From assembly GCF_003967015.1 (NCBI RefSeq), contig NZ_AP017560.1, positions 1,240,001-1,304,000 on the forward strand: a stretch of 64,000 nucleotides of DNA. Direction: 5' to 3'. This DNA is from Pseudanabaena sp. ABRG5-3. Lineage in GTDB: Bacteria > Cyanobacteriota > Cyanobacteriia > Pseudanabaenales > Pseudanabaenaceae. The notes below the pieces were generated by a model. It saw nothing but the letters and a program-made list of their open reading frames with translations, was not told where the DNA came from and ran no database searches. Each line of letters begins with the position of its first letter. The first letter of the stretch is position 1. The translations under genes were made by a program, and so were the position numbers. Below, one piece after another: positions 34,204-45,144 of this stretch.

Positions 34204-35076
34204 ATGCAACCAAAAATTATTATTCATGGCGGTGCTGGTAGTACTGTCGAAAGTAAAGGCGGCTATGAACCTGTCCGCAAATCTCTGTTTGCCGTTCTGG
34301 AAACTGTTTATCCGATGTTACTCGATGGCGCGAAGGCGATCGATGCGGTGGTCAAGGCTTGTCAAATGCTCGAAGATGATCCACGATTTAATGCGGGGAC
34401 TGGCTCAGTATTGCAGTCCGATGGTCAAATCCGCATGAGTGCTTCGATTATGGATGGCGATCGCCAAAGTTTTAGTGGTGTCATCAATACCGCAAGAGTG
34501 AAAAATCCCATTGATCTTGCTAAGCACCTGCAAACTAGCGACGATCGCGTTCTTTCTGATTACGGCTCGGCGGAACTCACTCGCGAATTGGGCATCCCGA
34601 TTTACAATCCCCTCACCGATGAACGCCTTGCGGAATGGGTGGAGGAGCGCAAAACCAACTTCACCCGCAAAATGGCAGATGTGGCAATGGGAACAATCGG
34701 TGCAGTAGTTCTCGATCAATATGGCAGTATTGCGGTTGGGACATCAACGGGCGGACGTGGTTTTGAACGCATCGGTCGAGTCAGCGACTCGGCAACGCCT
34801 GCGGGGAATTACGCTACCAAGTTCGCAGGTGTAAGCTGTACAGGTGTCGGTGAAGACATTCTCGACGAAGGCTTTGCAACTAGAGTGGTGGTGCGTGTTA
34901 CTGATGGCATGACCCTTCAGCAGGCGGTCGAGAAATCGATTAATGAGGCGAAAGGTCGCGATCGCGATTTTGGTGCAATCTGCCTCGATGCGACTGGGGC
35001 GATCGCATGGGGCAAAACCTGTCCCGTATTGTTTGCTGCATATCACGATGGCGAAAAGATGCAAGATACACTATAA
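34204..35076 (+). CDS. iaaA: Isoaspartyl peptidase / L-asparaginase (plant-type, Ntn hydrolase)
   Basis: The 290-residue precursor has IIIHGGAGSTV, the DDPRFNAGTGSVLQSDG segment, and the autocleavage site at Gly163-Thr164 in VAMGTIGAVVLD. Thr164 becomes the nucleophile of the beta chain. Later motifs are GTSTGGRGFERIGRVSDSA and TGVGEDILDEGFATRVV. Enzymes of this class hydrolyse isoaspartyl dipeptides, including cyanophycin breakdown products, and asparagine. The residues needed for maturation are intact. It is a cytoplasmic enzyme. Confidence 0.93.
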   Translation: MQPKIIIHGGAGSTVESKGGYEPVRKSLFAVLETVYPMLLDGAKAIDAVVKACQMLEDDPRFNAGTGSVLQSDGQIRMSASIMDGDRQSFSGVINTARVKNPIDLAKHLQTSDDRVLSDYGSAELTRELGIPIYNPLTDERLAEWVEERKTNFTRKMADVAMGTIGAVVLDQYGSIAVGTSTGGRGFERIGRVSDSATPAGNYATKFAGVSCTGVGEDILDEGFATRVVVRVTDGMTLQQAVEKSINEAKGRDRDFGAICLDATGAIAWGKTCPVLFAAYHDGEKMQDTL

Positions 35077-35082
35077 GTATCA

Positions 35083-35117
35083 CTAGTTTTTTAGAGTTTT
35101 AGGCTCTGAAAAACTAG
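35083..35117 (+). terminator. Terminator after the isoaspartyl peptidase gene
   Basis: A 14-bp stem (CTAGTTTTTTAGAG with CTCTGAAAAACTAG, one mismatch) lies 7 bases after the stop and is followed by TTTTGATTTT. Confidence 0.75.
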
Positions 35118-35182
35118 TTTTGATTTTGTCGCGATTAATTCAAGATGAGCTAAGCTCTTCAAGAGGCATGAACTGAAAATTT

Positions 35183-36196
35183 ATGAAAGATGTAATCGTG
35201 ATCGGCGCAGGGATGGCAGGCTTAATCTGCGCTCAAAAACTCAAGCAAGCAGGACTAGATGTCACCATTGTGGAGAAATCCGCAGGTGTGGGTGGAAGGA
35301 TGGCAACTAGACGTTTGCAAGGTACTTGGGTCGATCATGGCGCACAACTTATTTCCGTAAAAAGTGACAGTTTCGGTAGGTTTATTCGCAAACTGACAGA
35401 AAAGCACATTGTGCAAGAGTGGACTCGCGATGTCTATCAGCTTTCTGCCTCAGGTTTATTTCCGCCCGATGCGGATAATCGGCATACACGCTATTGCTGT
35501 CCTATGGGCATGACGGCGATCGCTAAATATCTTGGTAGTGAACTGGCGATAATTAACAATACCCGCATTATTGGGGTAAATCACAAGGAGGCAAAATGGC
35601 AATTAGTAACCGATCGCCAAGATATCCTTGAGACCAAAGCGATCGTTTCCACCATCCCTGCACCACAGTTTTTGCCATTATTTGAAGAAGTTCTTGCTCC
35701 AGCACCAAGCTTCTTGCAAGCCCTACAGTCTGTCAAATTTGCCCCTAGTGTAACGATCATGGCGGGCTATAACGCTAGTAACTCTGTGCCTGTAGAGTGG
35801 CAAGCAATTCGATGTGTTAATGATCCCATTCTGGACTGGATTAGCTACGACAGCAGCAAACATGTCGAAAAAGCAGTACAGCCAGTTTTTGTTTTGCAAA
35901 GTACTGCCGAATTTGCTAAGCAATCGATGGAAGAGCCAGATCTAGAAATTGCGGGCAAACCCTTGCTGAATCAAGCAGGTAAATTATTAGCAAAATGGCT
36001 AGCTAGTCCTGAATGGTGGCAAGTACATCGTTGGCGCTATGCGATCGCCGAAGAATCTTTGGGGGTTTCTTGTCTATCTACATCAATTCCCTTGTCCCTA
36101 GTCTGTGCAGGGGACTGGTGTGCTGGCAAAAATATTGAAGCTGCCTATCATTCAGGACTTGCGGCGGCTGAGTCAGCGATCGAGTTGCTAAAATAA
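35183..36196 (+). CDS. NAD(P)/FAD-dependent oxidoreductase, renalase-like
   Basis: The 337-residue protein opens with the FAD dinucleotide-binding loop VIVIGAGMAGLICAQKL, then VEKSAGVGGRMATRR and WVDHGAQ. The C-terminal LVCAGDWCAGKNIEAAYHSGLAAAE is the second FAD-contacting element. It resembles renalase-type amine oxidases, which occur in many cyanobacteria with unclear substrates. No membrane segment. It ends inside a long palindrome. Confidence 0.87.
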   Translation: MKDVIVIGAGMAGLICAQKLKQAGLDVTIVEKSAGVGGRMATRRLQGTWVDHGAQLISVKSDSFGRFIRKLTEKHIVQEWTRDVYQLSASGLFPPDADNRHTRYCCPMGMTAIAKYLGSELAIINNTRIIGVNHKEAKWQLVTDRQDILETKAIVSTIPAPQFLPLFEEVLAPAPSFLQALQSVKFAPSVTIMAGYNASNSVPVEWQAIRCVNDPILDWISYDSSKHVEKAVQPVFVLQSTAEFAKQSMEEPDLEIAGKPLLNQAGKLLAKWLASPEWWQVHRWRYAIAEESLGVSCLSTSIPLSLVCAGDWCAGKNIEAAYHSGLAAAESAIELLK

Positions 36197-36250
36197 AACC
36201 CAAAATTGTTTCGGTGGGCAAAGCCCACCGAAACAATTTTGGGTTTTATT
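36192..36250. terminator. 28-bp perfect palindromic terminator
   Basis: AATAAAACCCAAAATTGTTT followed by CGGTGGGC pairs perfectly over 28 bp with its complement around an AAA loop. The left arm starts within the stop codon of the oxidoreductase gene. It is among the longest perfect stems in the window. Confidence 0.85.
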
Positions 36251-36411
36251 CCTATGCAAGAAGAGAGTGATGGCACTTTAACATAGGCGATGACAGCTAT
36301 AAGCAAATATAAGCAAAGCAAAGTTGGGATCAAATCATAACTTTACCTTGCTAAATCATTGACAATTGATGTGATCTTTTGAGATGATTGATGATTGTGA
36401 GATTTTATTGA

Positions 36412-37737
<1,326 letters not shown>

Positions 37738-37762
37738 AACTAAGCAATCATAAATTACCAAA

Positions 37763-38314
37763 ATGCAATTACAAATTAACGCCTCTACTCGTACCCTATC
37801 CAACAATCGTACCCTCCGTCGCAATGGTCAAATTCCTGCGACTGTATATGGACATAAAGGTGCTGATTCGATCTCAATTACTTTAGATGCTAAAGAAGCA
37901 ACTACTCTGTTACGTGAAGCAACGATTAATAACACATTGATCGAAGTAAATGTAACTGATGGCGACTTTAAAGGTAAAACACTATTGCGTGAAGTCCAAA
38001 ACCATCCTTACAAAAACTCTATTTATCACCTCAGCTTTTTTGCGATCGAGTCGCAATCGAAGATTGAAGTAGATATTCCTCTCCACTTTGTTGGCGTACC
38101 TGTTGGCGTAAAAGTTGGTGGTGGTTCCGTTGATACCATCAAGAACTATGTACGTGTATCTTGCGCCCCTAATAATGTGCCTGAAAGCTTTGAGCTAGAT
38201 ATTACTTCTCTCGAAATTGGTAAGGGTATTCATGTTAGCGAAATTCCTTATCCTGAAGGTGTTAAGCCAGTAACCGAAGGTACTGCTCTCGTAGTTACTA
38301 TTCTCAAGAAATAA
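37763..38314 (+). CDS. rplY: Ribosomal protein L25 / general stress protein Ctc
   Basis: A 183-residue protein of the long L25/Ctc type. The N-terminal 90 residues are the L25 domain (LRRNGQIPATVYGHKG, LIEVNVTDGDFKGKTLLREVQNHPYKNSIYHLSF). The C-terminal TL5-type domain follows (VDIPLHFVGVPVGVKVGG, then LEIGKGIHVSEIPYPEGVKPV). It binds 5S rRNA on the large subunit. It lies 25 bases after purA and is followed by a shared terminator. Confidence 0.93.
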   Translation: MQLQINASTRTLSNNRTLRRNGQIPATVYGHKGADSISITLDAKEATTLLREATINNTLIEVNVTDGDFKGKTLLREVQNHPYKNSIYHLSFFAIESQSKIEVDIPLHFVGVPVGVKVGGGSVDTIKNYVRVSCAPNNVPESFELDITSLEIGKGIHVSEIPYPEGVKPVTEGTALVVTILKK

Positions 38315-38332
38315 AATCGCAAAGCAATTTGC

Positions 38333-38371
38333 GTATAAAAAAGGGGGCGCATTGCGCCCCCTTTTTTATAC
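38333..38371. terminator. Bidirectional terminator between rplY and the Crp-family gene
   Basis: An 18-bp perfect stem (GTATAAAAAAGGGGGCGC with its complement, loop ATT) with A- and T-tracts. It overlaps the stop codon of the convergent regulator gene by six bases, so it serves both genes. Confidence 0.9.
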
Positions 38372-38995
38372 GAGAATAATGTGCCGATCGCGATCAACTT
38401 TGAGCCAACCCTCATCTTGCAATAACTTCATTGCTCTGGTGACGGTGACGCGAGTACTGCTAATAGCACTAGCAAGATGCTGGTGAGTGAGGCGTACAGT
38501 GAGACGAGTACCGCTTTCAACGGGAATACCAACCTCCTGTTTGAGCAACAGTAATATTTGCCGCAGTCGCTCCTCCACCCGTTTATTACTGACTAGTGCT
38601 AACAAGGCTTCGGTCTGCTGAAGACGACGATTGAGATGTTGCAAAATTCCTTGATAAAGCTGTGGAGATTGCTCCAGCTCAGTAAGGGTAAACCGCATCA
38701 AGTCCACATCGGATAGGGCGATCGCCTGATATGGTTCCAGATTGGTGAGGGGTAAACCAAAGGGCATAGCTTGTACGGCAAATCCAACCAGCACTTCATC
38801 ACCTGAAGGATGCAGAGTATTTAGTTGCACGACTCCACGACAAACTACCCATACTTCATGGGAGTACATAGGAATAATTTGTCCACTTTTGTAAGTGTGC
38901 ATGGTGCGACCGCGATAAATTTCTTCGAGCGATCGCCGCCAATCAATTACAGAAGTTTTGGAATTAAGATCGAAATTAGAAAACGTGTATGTCAT
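38366..38995 (-). CDS. Crp/Fnr-family transcriptional regulator, NtcA-like
   Basis: The 209-residue protein has an N-terminal effector domain (residues 25-120) with LHPSGDEVLVGFAVQAMPFG, a long dimer helix (IEEL-type, 120-150), and a C-terminal winged helix at 165-205: LTHQHLASAISSTRVTVTR, then LLQDEGWLKVDRDRHI. The helix-turn-helix closely resembles the NtcA recognition segment (SHQ-IA-AIGSTRVTVTR), so a palindromic TGTA-type target is possible. The effector domain lacks a clear cAMP-binding RS pair. Its target genes are unknown. It reads toward rplY and shares its terminator. Confidence 0.88.
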   Translation of the reverse strand: MTYTFSNFDLNSKTSVIDWRRSLEEIYRGRTMHTYKSGQIIPMYSHEVWVVCRGVVQLNTLHPSGDEVLVGFAVQAMPFGLPLTNLEPYQAIALSDVDLMRFTLTELEQSPQLYQGILQHLNRRLQQTEALLALVSNKRVEERLRQILLLLKQEVGIPVESGTRLTVRLTHQHLASAISSTRVTVTRAMKLLQDEGWLKVDRDRHIILV

Positions 38996-39182
38996 ATCAG
39001 CGTGAGGTAGACATTAATGATCCTATGTGTTTCTCGACACTCTCAGGTTAAGCTCAGTTTATCAAATCAATAAATTCTTCTTAAATACATATTTTGAGGA
39101 TTTTTTCTTTTAAAAATCATACCTTGGAGCTACTTACCAAAGATTTCATCTGCCATAGGTCAGAGATTCATAACAATTATAA

Positions 39183-39236
39183 AACTCCAAAAGTAAAGAA
39201 GCGGTGCTTATGCACCGCTTCTTTACTTTTGGAGTT
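39183..39236. terminator. 25-bp perfect palindromic terminator
   Basis: AACTCCAAAAGTAAAGAAGC continuing to GGTGC pairs perfectly over 25 bp around TTAT. It lies just downstream of the PBP4-type gene's stop (39242) and serves that gene. Confidence 0.85.
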
Positions 39237-39241
39237 GGGGA

Positions 39242-40567
39242 TTACTTGATAACTTCATTGCGATCGCTATCTCGCCAAGGGGTTTCCGCAAAGCTGGGAC
39301 TCGGAGACTTGGGCAAGCCCCACTTAGCCACTAAATTTTGCAGTACATTGTCTTGTGATCGGTGGAAATCGTCGATATTTCCCTCACCACGATTGACGAT
39401 CGCAAACCAAATGGGCCCATGCTGCTGGGTTTGCACCACCCCTGCTAAAGCACTGACATCAGATAAAGTCCCTGTCTTGACAATTGATCCCTTTGGCATT
39501 TTACGTCCCTCGATCGTGCCGCAGTTGCACTCACTAATTGGGAACAGATCCGCAAGGGTTAAGCCTTCGACTTGGGCGCGGTTATGTACTGCCATCAGCA
39601 CTGCAACTACCGCACGAGGAGAAATTTGATTAGCTTGTCCCAAGCCTGAGCCATTAACTAAGTTAATTTCTGATATGGGTATCTCTGTAGCATTTGCGGC
39701 GATCGCCGCTACTTGTCTACCGCCACCTAATTGAGAGGCAAGCATCTCCGCCATCTCGTTATTACTAAAGGTATTCATGCGTTTGAGGATTTGCCAAAGA
39801 GGTAATGACGCATGACGAATTAATAACTTGCTAGAGATATTAGTGGAGGCAAGACTGGGGACAGTCCGCGCATTGCCAAGAATTACCAATTGTGGTTTTG
39901 GCGTTCCCGCAGGCATCGTTGCATATTGCGCAGCAACTTCTCCTTCCCATCGGCTGCTATCAAAGGCTAGGCGCAAAAAATTCGCCGCCTTTACCAAGTC
40001 AGTTTCAAAATTCATGGCAAATCTGCCTGTAACGATCAGATTGCCTTGAATGCGTTTGATTCCCAATTGGTTAATCTTATTTGCCAAAGCGATCGCTTCT
40101 TCCCACACAAAAAATGGATCGCCACCACCTTCAATGATCAAATCACCTTTGAGCGTATCGCCAACTAGATTTCCCGTTGTGCTGATGTTAGTAATAAAGC
40201 GATAGTTCGATCCCCATGTTTGCAATGAGGCAAGGGTTGTGACGATTTTTGTTAGCGATGCTGAGGGTAGAGGGCGATTTGATAAATTTCCTGAAGCGAT
40301 GATCCCATCATGGGACTGAATCCATGCACCTTGGGCAGGATTGGTCAGTCCTAATTGTTTGAGTTCATTGAGCATATTCGCGATCGACTGTTTAGCCACA
40401 GGATCAGGCGTAGTATTCGCACTTACCTCTGAGGCTAGGACAGGACGGGTGGCATAGCTCATTAGCGATCGGGGTACTGTGGCGACCGCACGACCATCGA
40501 GAGCTTGGGTCGAAACCGACAATAGTAAAGCGCCAACTAAACTCCACATAGTCATAAAGAAAACCAA
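39242..40567 (-). CDS. dacB: D-alanyl-D-alanine carboxypeptidase/endopeptidase (PBP4-type, DacB)
   Basis: The 441-residue protein has a signal peptide (MVFFMTMWSLVGALLLSVST, cleavage near 24). Catalytic motifs of class C low-molecular-weight PBPs are present: Ser104-x-x-Lys107 in PSASLTKIVT, Ser-x-Asn/Gly in VNGSGLGQANQ, and Lys-Thr-Gly in SIVKTGTLSDVSALAG. It should cleave peptidoglycan cross-links in the periplasm. The insert between the first two motifs is about 170 residues, typical of the group. It appears transcribed alone. Confidence 0.9.
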   Translation of the reverse strand: MVFFMTMWSLVGALLLSVSTQALDGRAVATVPRSLMSYATRPVLASEVSANTTPDPVAKQSIANMLNELKQLGLTNPAQGAWIQSHDGIIASGNLSNRPLPSASLTKIVTTLASLQTWGSNYRFITNISTTGNLVGDTLKGDLIIEGGGDPFFVWEEAIALANKINQLGIKRIQGNLIVTGRFAMNFETDLVKAANFLRLAFDSSRWEGEVAAQYATMPAGTPKPQLVILGNARTVPSLASTNISSKLLIRHASLPLWQILKRMNTFSNNEMAEMLASQLGGGRQVAAIAANATEIPISEINLVNGSGLGQANQISPRAVVAVLMAVHNRAQVEGLTLADLFPISECNCGTIEGRKMPKGSIVKTGTLSDVSALAGVVQTQQHGPIWFAIVNRGEGNIDDFHRSQDNVLQNLVAKWGLPKSPSPSFAETPWRDSDRNEVIK

Positions 40568-40630
40568 AATTAGATTTGTGCTTGTTGCAGCAAAGCTAGT
40601 ATAGCTGTCGTCGCTTATATATTAGGTGTA

Positions 40631-40728
40631 TATAGCGCCTTTCAAGCAAATAAGGTACAGGTTTGTTTCCCCGCCTTCGGCGGGGAAACAAACCCTCTGT
40701 ACTTCACTAGACTGGAAAACGCTATAGC
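40631..40728. repeat. Nested palindrome between gmk and dacB
   Basis: A central GTTTGTTTCCCCGCC/GGCGGGGAAACAAAC stem (40661-40693, 15 bp, loop TTC) lies inside outer arms TATAGCG (40631) and CGCTATA (40722). The imperfect pair AAGGTACAG/CTGTACTT is in between. It is a good terminator for gmk (minus strand) and may be a small mobile palindrome. Confidence 0.65.
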
Positions 40729-40739
40729 GCACCATCCAC

Positions 40740-41309
40740 CTAATTAAACATAGCTGTTTCGAGTTGCTGCATCGCAATTTCTAAGTCGTCATTGACAATG
40801 GTGATGTCAAATTCATTGGCAGCCGCTATTTCCAGTTTGGCATGGTGTAAGCGTTTAATAACTTGTTCATCACTATCAGTACTACGTTGGCGCAACCGAC
40901 TTTCGAGAACTTCCATTGATGGTGGCGCAATAAAAATTCGCTTGGCACTGGGAAATGATTGGGCAACCTGTCGCGCCCCTGCGAGTTCAATTTCTAAGAG
41001 AACAATTTGCCCTAAAGCGATCGCCTGATCGATGGCTGGCTTGGGAGTACCGTAGAGATTGCCTGCATATTCAGCCCATTCGAGAAATTCACCAGCATCT
41101 CGCTTTTGTTCAAACTCATCACGGCTCCAAAAAAAATATTCCCTACCATGTTCTTCCCCTGCGCGGGGTGATCGTGTAGTTGCAGAGATAGAAAAGAGAA
41201 TGCGATCGGGATAGCGTTCTAGTAATTTTTGTAAGAGTGTGCCTTTACCGACTCCACTGGGACCCGTGACAACAATGAGTTTGCCTTCGCCTAATTGACC
41301 TTCGCTCAA
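40740..41309 (-). CDS. gmk: Guanylate kinase
   Basis: The 189-residue enzyme has the P-loop VVTGPSGVGKGTL, the GMP-binding TTRSPRAGEEHGREYFF and FLEWAEYAGNLYGTP, and the catalytic lid region RIFIAPPSMEVLESRLRQRSTD. It converts GMP to GDP with ATP. In many cyanobacteria it is directly downstream of the DUF370 gene, and the same order is kept here, but a 310-bp gap with several hairpins separates them. Confidence 0.96.
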   Translation of the reverse strand: MSEGQLGEGKLIVVTGPSGVGKGTLLQKLLERYPDRILFSISATTRSPRAGEEHGREYFFWSRDEFEQKRDAGEFLEWAEYAGNLYGTPKPAIDQAIALGQIVLLEIELAGARQVAQSFPSAKRIFIAPPSMEVLESRLRQRSTDSDEQVIKRLHHAKLEIAAANEFDITIVNDDLEIAMQQLETAMFN

Positions 41310-41619
41310 CGTTTCGTAAATTCCTGTAATGTTATTTAAATCATTTTAGATGACAGAGCCTTATGCGCTGTCATCATAACTAAGATATTTTATTGATATT
41401 TATTAAAAGTGCTACTTAAATATCTTATAGAGGTTTGCAAATGAGTATGTATACACTCATTTGCAAACTAAAAATCAATTCTAATCAGAGTTTTCGGGTT
41501 GCATTTTGCCATAGGCAAAATGCAACCCGCTATATGCTTATTTTGGGCATAAATTGCTGTAAATACTTGAGATTAAGCGAAATTAAGGCTCCTCAACTAT
41601 TAAGGAGCCTTAGTTTCGT
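41310..41619. other. 310-bp region between the DUF370 gene and gmk with three hairpins
   Basis: It contains GTTTGCAAATGAGT/ACTCATTTGCAAAC at 41433-41468 (14 bp, loop of 8), CGGGTTGCATTTTGCC/GGCAAAATGCAACCCG at 41495-41529 (16 bp, loop ATA), and AAGGCTCCT/AGGAGCCTT at 41585-41611. The last lies directly after the DUF370 gene's stop on the minus strand and is a likely terminator or attenuator. No gene is visible. Confidence 0.6.
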
Positions 41620-41880
41620 TTAATCCGTTGCGCCTTCTTTACTAATTACAAAGCGATTGGCAACGGTTTCAGGTTGAATTGCGGATAAAACGACATGACT
41701 AGAATCGGTGACAATTACAGCTCTAGTCCGCCTACCATAGGTTGCATCAACCAACTTACCGTGCTCACGCGCGTCGCTAATAATACGCTTAATCGGGGCA
41801 GATTCAGGACTAACGATCGCCACAACTCGGTTCGCGGAAACAATATTGCCAAAGCCAATGTTGATGAGCTTGATATCCAT
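41620..41880 (-). CDS. DUF370 / RemA-like regulator
   Basis: The 86-residue protein matches the DUF370 family, which includes Bacillus RemA (biofilm matrix regulator): [63 protein letters not shown]. RemA is a DNA-binding ring-forming protein; whether the cyanobacterial form acts likewise is not known. It is upstream of gmk on the same strand, a conserved neighbour pair. Confidence 0.88.
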   Translation of the reverse strand: MDIKLINIGFGNIVSANRVVAIVSPESAPIKRIISDAREHGKLVDATYGRRTRAVIVTDSSHVVLSAIQPETVANRFVISKEGATD

Positions 41881-42424
41881 AATTTTATCGACCTAAAATC
41901 GATTTAGAGGTAATGTAGCTTCATTTTTGCAAGTATTATTGCATTGTCCTACAAAAATCGACCAGCTACGATATATTTTGTCATGTATAGCAACTATACA
42001 GATTGTCACCAGATTAGGAACATATACTTAGTAATTTTTTTATGGCAGATGACAAATGAGTAAATACTTATTTGTGATTGATGTGATCAAGTAGTTCTGT
42101 ATAGTTAAAGCCCAAAATCGGAGCTTGGATCGCCCACTACGCAAACGATATAAGCTGCTAGGACTGAAGCCTACTTATACTTAGCTACTTATTTATGAAA
42201 TGAACAAATAAATTAGTTGCAGTATAGGTTGAGGAGCTTTTGTTTGATGGTGGGTAAAATAGATTCCCCTATAAATTCACAATAAGCTTTCTTAAATTTA
42301 TTATCGAGAATCATTATAAATCTATTTCTTTGATCTAAACTCGAAATTCTAGAACCTCGGTTGTGGTGATAACGAAATTCACATCACCGCGATAGAGATT
42401 TTGTCATTTTAGAACGAAAAGATT
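41881..42424. other. 544-bp intergenic region
   Basis: This region between the divergent DUF370 and trxB genes is AT-rich and contains no convincing gene, RNA or long repeat. It presumably carries both promoters. A short GAACCTCGGTTGTGGTG stretch at about 42351 precedes the trxB leader, but no element could be assigned. Confidence 0.4.
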
Positions 42425-43381
42425 ATGTCAGATACGATCGCACCTTCTTCTGTTAGAGATGTCGTGATAATTGGTTCAGGTCCCGCAGGCTATACTGCTG
42501 CCATCTATGCTGGACGTGCCAATCTTCATCCACTAGTATTTGAGGGATTTCAAAAGGGGGGGATTGCTGGCGGGCAATTGATGACCACGACCGAAGTAGA
42601 AAACTTTCCCGGATTTCCCACTGGGGTAATGGGACCTCAATTGATGATGCAGATGAAGGAGCAAGCGAGTAATTGTGGTGCAGAATTGGTGATGGAAGAT
42701 GTGGTTGCTGTAGATTTTAGCGATCGCCCCTTTACTGTAAAATCCTCATCGCTCTCAGTGCAAGCCCATAGTGTGATTATTGCCACAGGTGCGACAGCGA
42801 AAAGACTCCATTTGCCAAGCGAAACCAAATATTGGAATCGGGGGATTTCCGCCTGTGCAGTGTGTGATGGGGCGGCTCCTATCTTTCGGGGCGTGGAATT
42901 AGCGGTGGTTGGTGGTGGTGATACGGCGGTTGAAGAAGCCATTTTCTTAACTAAATATGGCTCAAAGGTACATTTATTAGTACGTAGCGATCGCTTGAGA
43001 GCTAGTAAAGTTATGCAGGAGCGCATCTTCAACCATCCTAAAATCACTGTGCATTGGCATTCTCTTCCTGTTGATGTCTATGGTGAAGAGATTGTTCAGG
43101 GGGTCAAGATTTGTGATGCAATTACCAATGAAGAACGAGATTTAGCCGTGGGGGGACTTTTTTATGCGATCGGGCATACCCCGAATACAGAATTATTTAC
43201 AGGACAGATAGAACTCGATCCGACGGGTTACATCATTACTAGAGGAAAATCAACAGCAACAAATATCGAAGGTGTTTATGCCTGTGGAGATGTCCAAGAC
43301 CATGAATATCGCCAAGCAATTACTGCCGCAGGAACAGGATGTATGGCGGCTTTAGAAGTTGAACGTTGGCTTTCTAAGTAG
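42425..43381 (+). CDS. trxB: Thioredoxin reductase (FAD/NAD(P)-linked)
   Basis: The 318-residue enzyme has the FAD loop [19 protein letters not shown], redox site CAVC in [15 protein letters not shown] (about residues 145-150), NADPH loop [12 protein letters not shown], and C-terminal [24 protein letters not shown]. It has the length of the low-molecular-weight bacterial type with no fused thioredoxin. It reduces thioredoxin using NADPH. It is followed by two long palindromes. Confidence 0.95.
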   Translation: MSDTIAPSSVRDVVIIGSGPAGYTAAIYAGRANLHPLVFEGFQKGGIAGGQLMTTTEVENFPGFPTGVMGPQLMMQMKEQASNCGAELVMEDVVAVDFSDRPFTVKSSSLSVQAHSVIIATGATAKRLHLPSETKYWNRGISACAVCDGAAPIFRGVELAVVGGGDTAVEEAIFLTKYGSKVHLLVRSDRLRASKVMQERIFNHPKITVHWHSLPVDVYGEEIVQGVKICDAITNEERDLAVGGLFYAIGHTPNTELFTGQIELDPTGYIITRGKSTATNIEGVYACGDVQDHEYRQAITAAGTGCMAALEVERWLSK

Positions 43382-43393
43382 CTAGTACAAATC

Positions 43394-43448
43394 AAAACCC
43401 AAATAAACAAAGACGGCGCGAAGCGCCGTCTTTGTTTATTTGGGTTTT
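43394..43448. terminator. 26-bp perfect palindrome with GGCGCGAAGCGCC core
   Basis: AAAACCCAAATAAACAAAGA followed by CGGCGC pairs perfectly over 26 bp around loop GAA, 12 bases after the trxB stop. The AAAACCCAAA flank recurs in the palindrome at 36192 and the core in the one at 20201. Confidence 0.8.
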
Positions 43449-43500
43449 ATGTCCTAAGCAAAACTTTCACTAGCTACAGTCACTTGTCTTAGGACAAATC

Positions 43501-43552
43501 AAAAACCAAGAATTGATTGGCGTTCCGCGCCGCCAATCAATTCTTGGTTTTT
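43501..43552. terminator. 22-bp perfect palindrome, second in tandem after trxB
   Basis: AAAAACCAAGAATTGATTGG plus CG pairs perfectly over 22 bp around TTCCGCGC. Both this and the preceding palindrome are flanked by TAGGAC/GTCCTA, indicating two related elements placed side by side. Confidence 0.7.
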
Positions 43553-43712
43553 ATGTCCTAGTACACTTGGCGATAGCTATAACTCACAATTTGCCAGAGA
43601 GTCAGGATAGGGACAAGATAAAACCAAGCAAATTTGTTATTCTAGCTACAGTGCCACAAGCACACCAACCAAGATTTAATAGTAGCTAACTCATCAGTCA
43701 AGACTCACCGCA

Positions 43713-44939
43713 ATGACCACAACGCCGATCGCTCCCAAAACAAACCCCACGCTCACCAATCGTCCTGACGCATTAGGACGGTTTGGCATTTTTGGTGGTA
43801 AATATGTCCCCGAAACCCTAATGAGCGCTCTTACTGAGCTAGAAACTGCCTTTTATCATTATAAAAATGATCCAGATTTTAACAATGAGCTAGACGGCTA
43901 TTTGCGGGACTATGTGGGCAGACCTAGCCCTCTATACTTTGCGGAGCGATTGACACAGCACTACGGAACTGCACAAATTTATCTCAAGCGCGAAGACCTC
44001 AACCACACAGGCGCACATAAAATCAACAATGCCCTTGCCCAAGTCCTCCTCGCCATCCGTATGGGCAAAAAGCGCGTAATTGCCGAGACAGGTGCAGGAC
44101 AGCATGGAGTTGCTACTGCCACAGTTTGTGCTCGCTTTGGACTAGACTGTGTGATTTATATGGGTGTGCAGGACATGGAGCGTCAAGCCCTCAATGTCTT
44201 CCGCATGAGGCTTATGGGTGCAGAAGTGCGTCCTGTCGAAGCGGGGACTGGCACACTCAAAGATGCCACATCAGAGGCAATTCGTGACTGGGTAACAAAT
44301 GTAGTTGATACCCATTACATTCTTGGTTCCGTAGCTGGTCCCCATCCCTATCCGATGATTGTGCGTGATTTCCATGCCGTAATTGGTAAAGAAAGCCGTC
44401 GTCAGAGCCAAGAGAAATGGGGTGGCTTGCCAGATATTCTGCTTGCTTGTGTTGGTGGTGGTTCCAATGCGATGGGGCTATTCCATGAATTCGTCGATGA
44501 GCCTTCCGTTCGCTTGATCGGGGTAGAAGCCGCAGGCAGAGGCACAAATACCGAATTTCACGCCGCAACCTTGACCTTTGGACGTGTGGGTGTGCTACAT
44601 GGCGCAATGAGCTATCTATTGCAAGATGAGCAAGGACAGGTACAAGAAGCACATTCTATTAGTGCAGGTTTGGACTACCCTGGTGTAGGTCCTGAGCATA
44701 GTTATCTCAAGGATCTTGGTCGTGCGGAGTACTATAGTGTCACCGATCAAGAAGCTCTAGATGCGTTTCAACGCCTATCTCGTCTAGAAGGAATTATTCC
44801 TGCGTTGGAAACATCTCATGCGATCGCCTATCTCGAAACACTCTGTCCACAGTTAACTCCCGATCAGAGGATCATCATTAACTGCTCTGGGCGTGGTGAT
44901 AAGGATGTAAACACCGTCATTCAACATTTACATCTCTAA
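43713..44939 (+). CDS. trpB: Tryptophan synthase beta subunit
   Basis: The 408-residue enzyme carries [16 protein letters not shown], the PLP lysine in [33 protein letters not shown], the glycine-rich phosphate cradle [25 protein letters not shown] and the tail [15 protein letters not shown]. It condenses indole and serine. No trpA is adjacent, as usual in cyanobacteria. It is followed by a large palindromic element. Confidence 0.97.
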   Translation: MTTTPIAPKTNPTLTNRPDALGRFGIFGGKYVPETLMSALTELETAFYHYKNDPDFNNELDGYLRDYVGRPSPLYFAERLTQHYGTAQIYLKREDLNHTGAHKINNALAQVLLAIRMGKKRVIAETGAGQHGVATATVCARFGLDCVIYMGVQDMERQALNVFRMRLMGAEVRPVEAGTGTLKDATSEAIRDWVTNVVDTHYILGSVAGPHPYPMIVRDFHAVIGKESRRQSQEKWGGLPDILLACVGGGSNAMGLFHEFVDEPSVRLIGVEAAGRGTNTEFHAATLTFGRVGVLHGAMSYLLQDEQGQVQEAHSISAGLDYPGVGPEHSYLKDLGRAEYYSVTDQEALDAFQRLSRLEGIIPALETSHAIAYLETLCPQLTPDQRIIINCSGRGDKDVNTVIQHLHL

Positions 44940-44947
44940 GTAGTTTA

Positions 44948-45091
44948 AGAGCGTGTTTGAGAAGTACCTACTATTTAGCATGGATTTCTGCTTTTACCCC
45001 CCTTCATCCCCCCTTTGTAAGGGGGGAAACTTAAATCCTCCCCCTTACAAAGGGGGAGTTAGAGGGGGTAAAAACTTCTCAAACACGCTCT
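44948..45091. repeat. MITE-like palindromic element with 18-bp terminal repeats
   Basis: AGAGCGTGTTTGAGAAGT at 44948-44965 is exactly complementary to 45074-45091. Inside are a second layer of inverted repeats, with TTTTACCCCC pairing with GGGGGTAAAA, and TTTGTAAGGGGG with CCCCCTTACAAA. No coding capacity. It lies 9 bases after trpB. Confidence 0.7.
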
Positions 45092-45144
45092 AAACAAAGC
45101 TACAAAAGATTTAGGCATGAAAACGTTTATTCAGTTTACCTACT

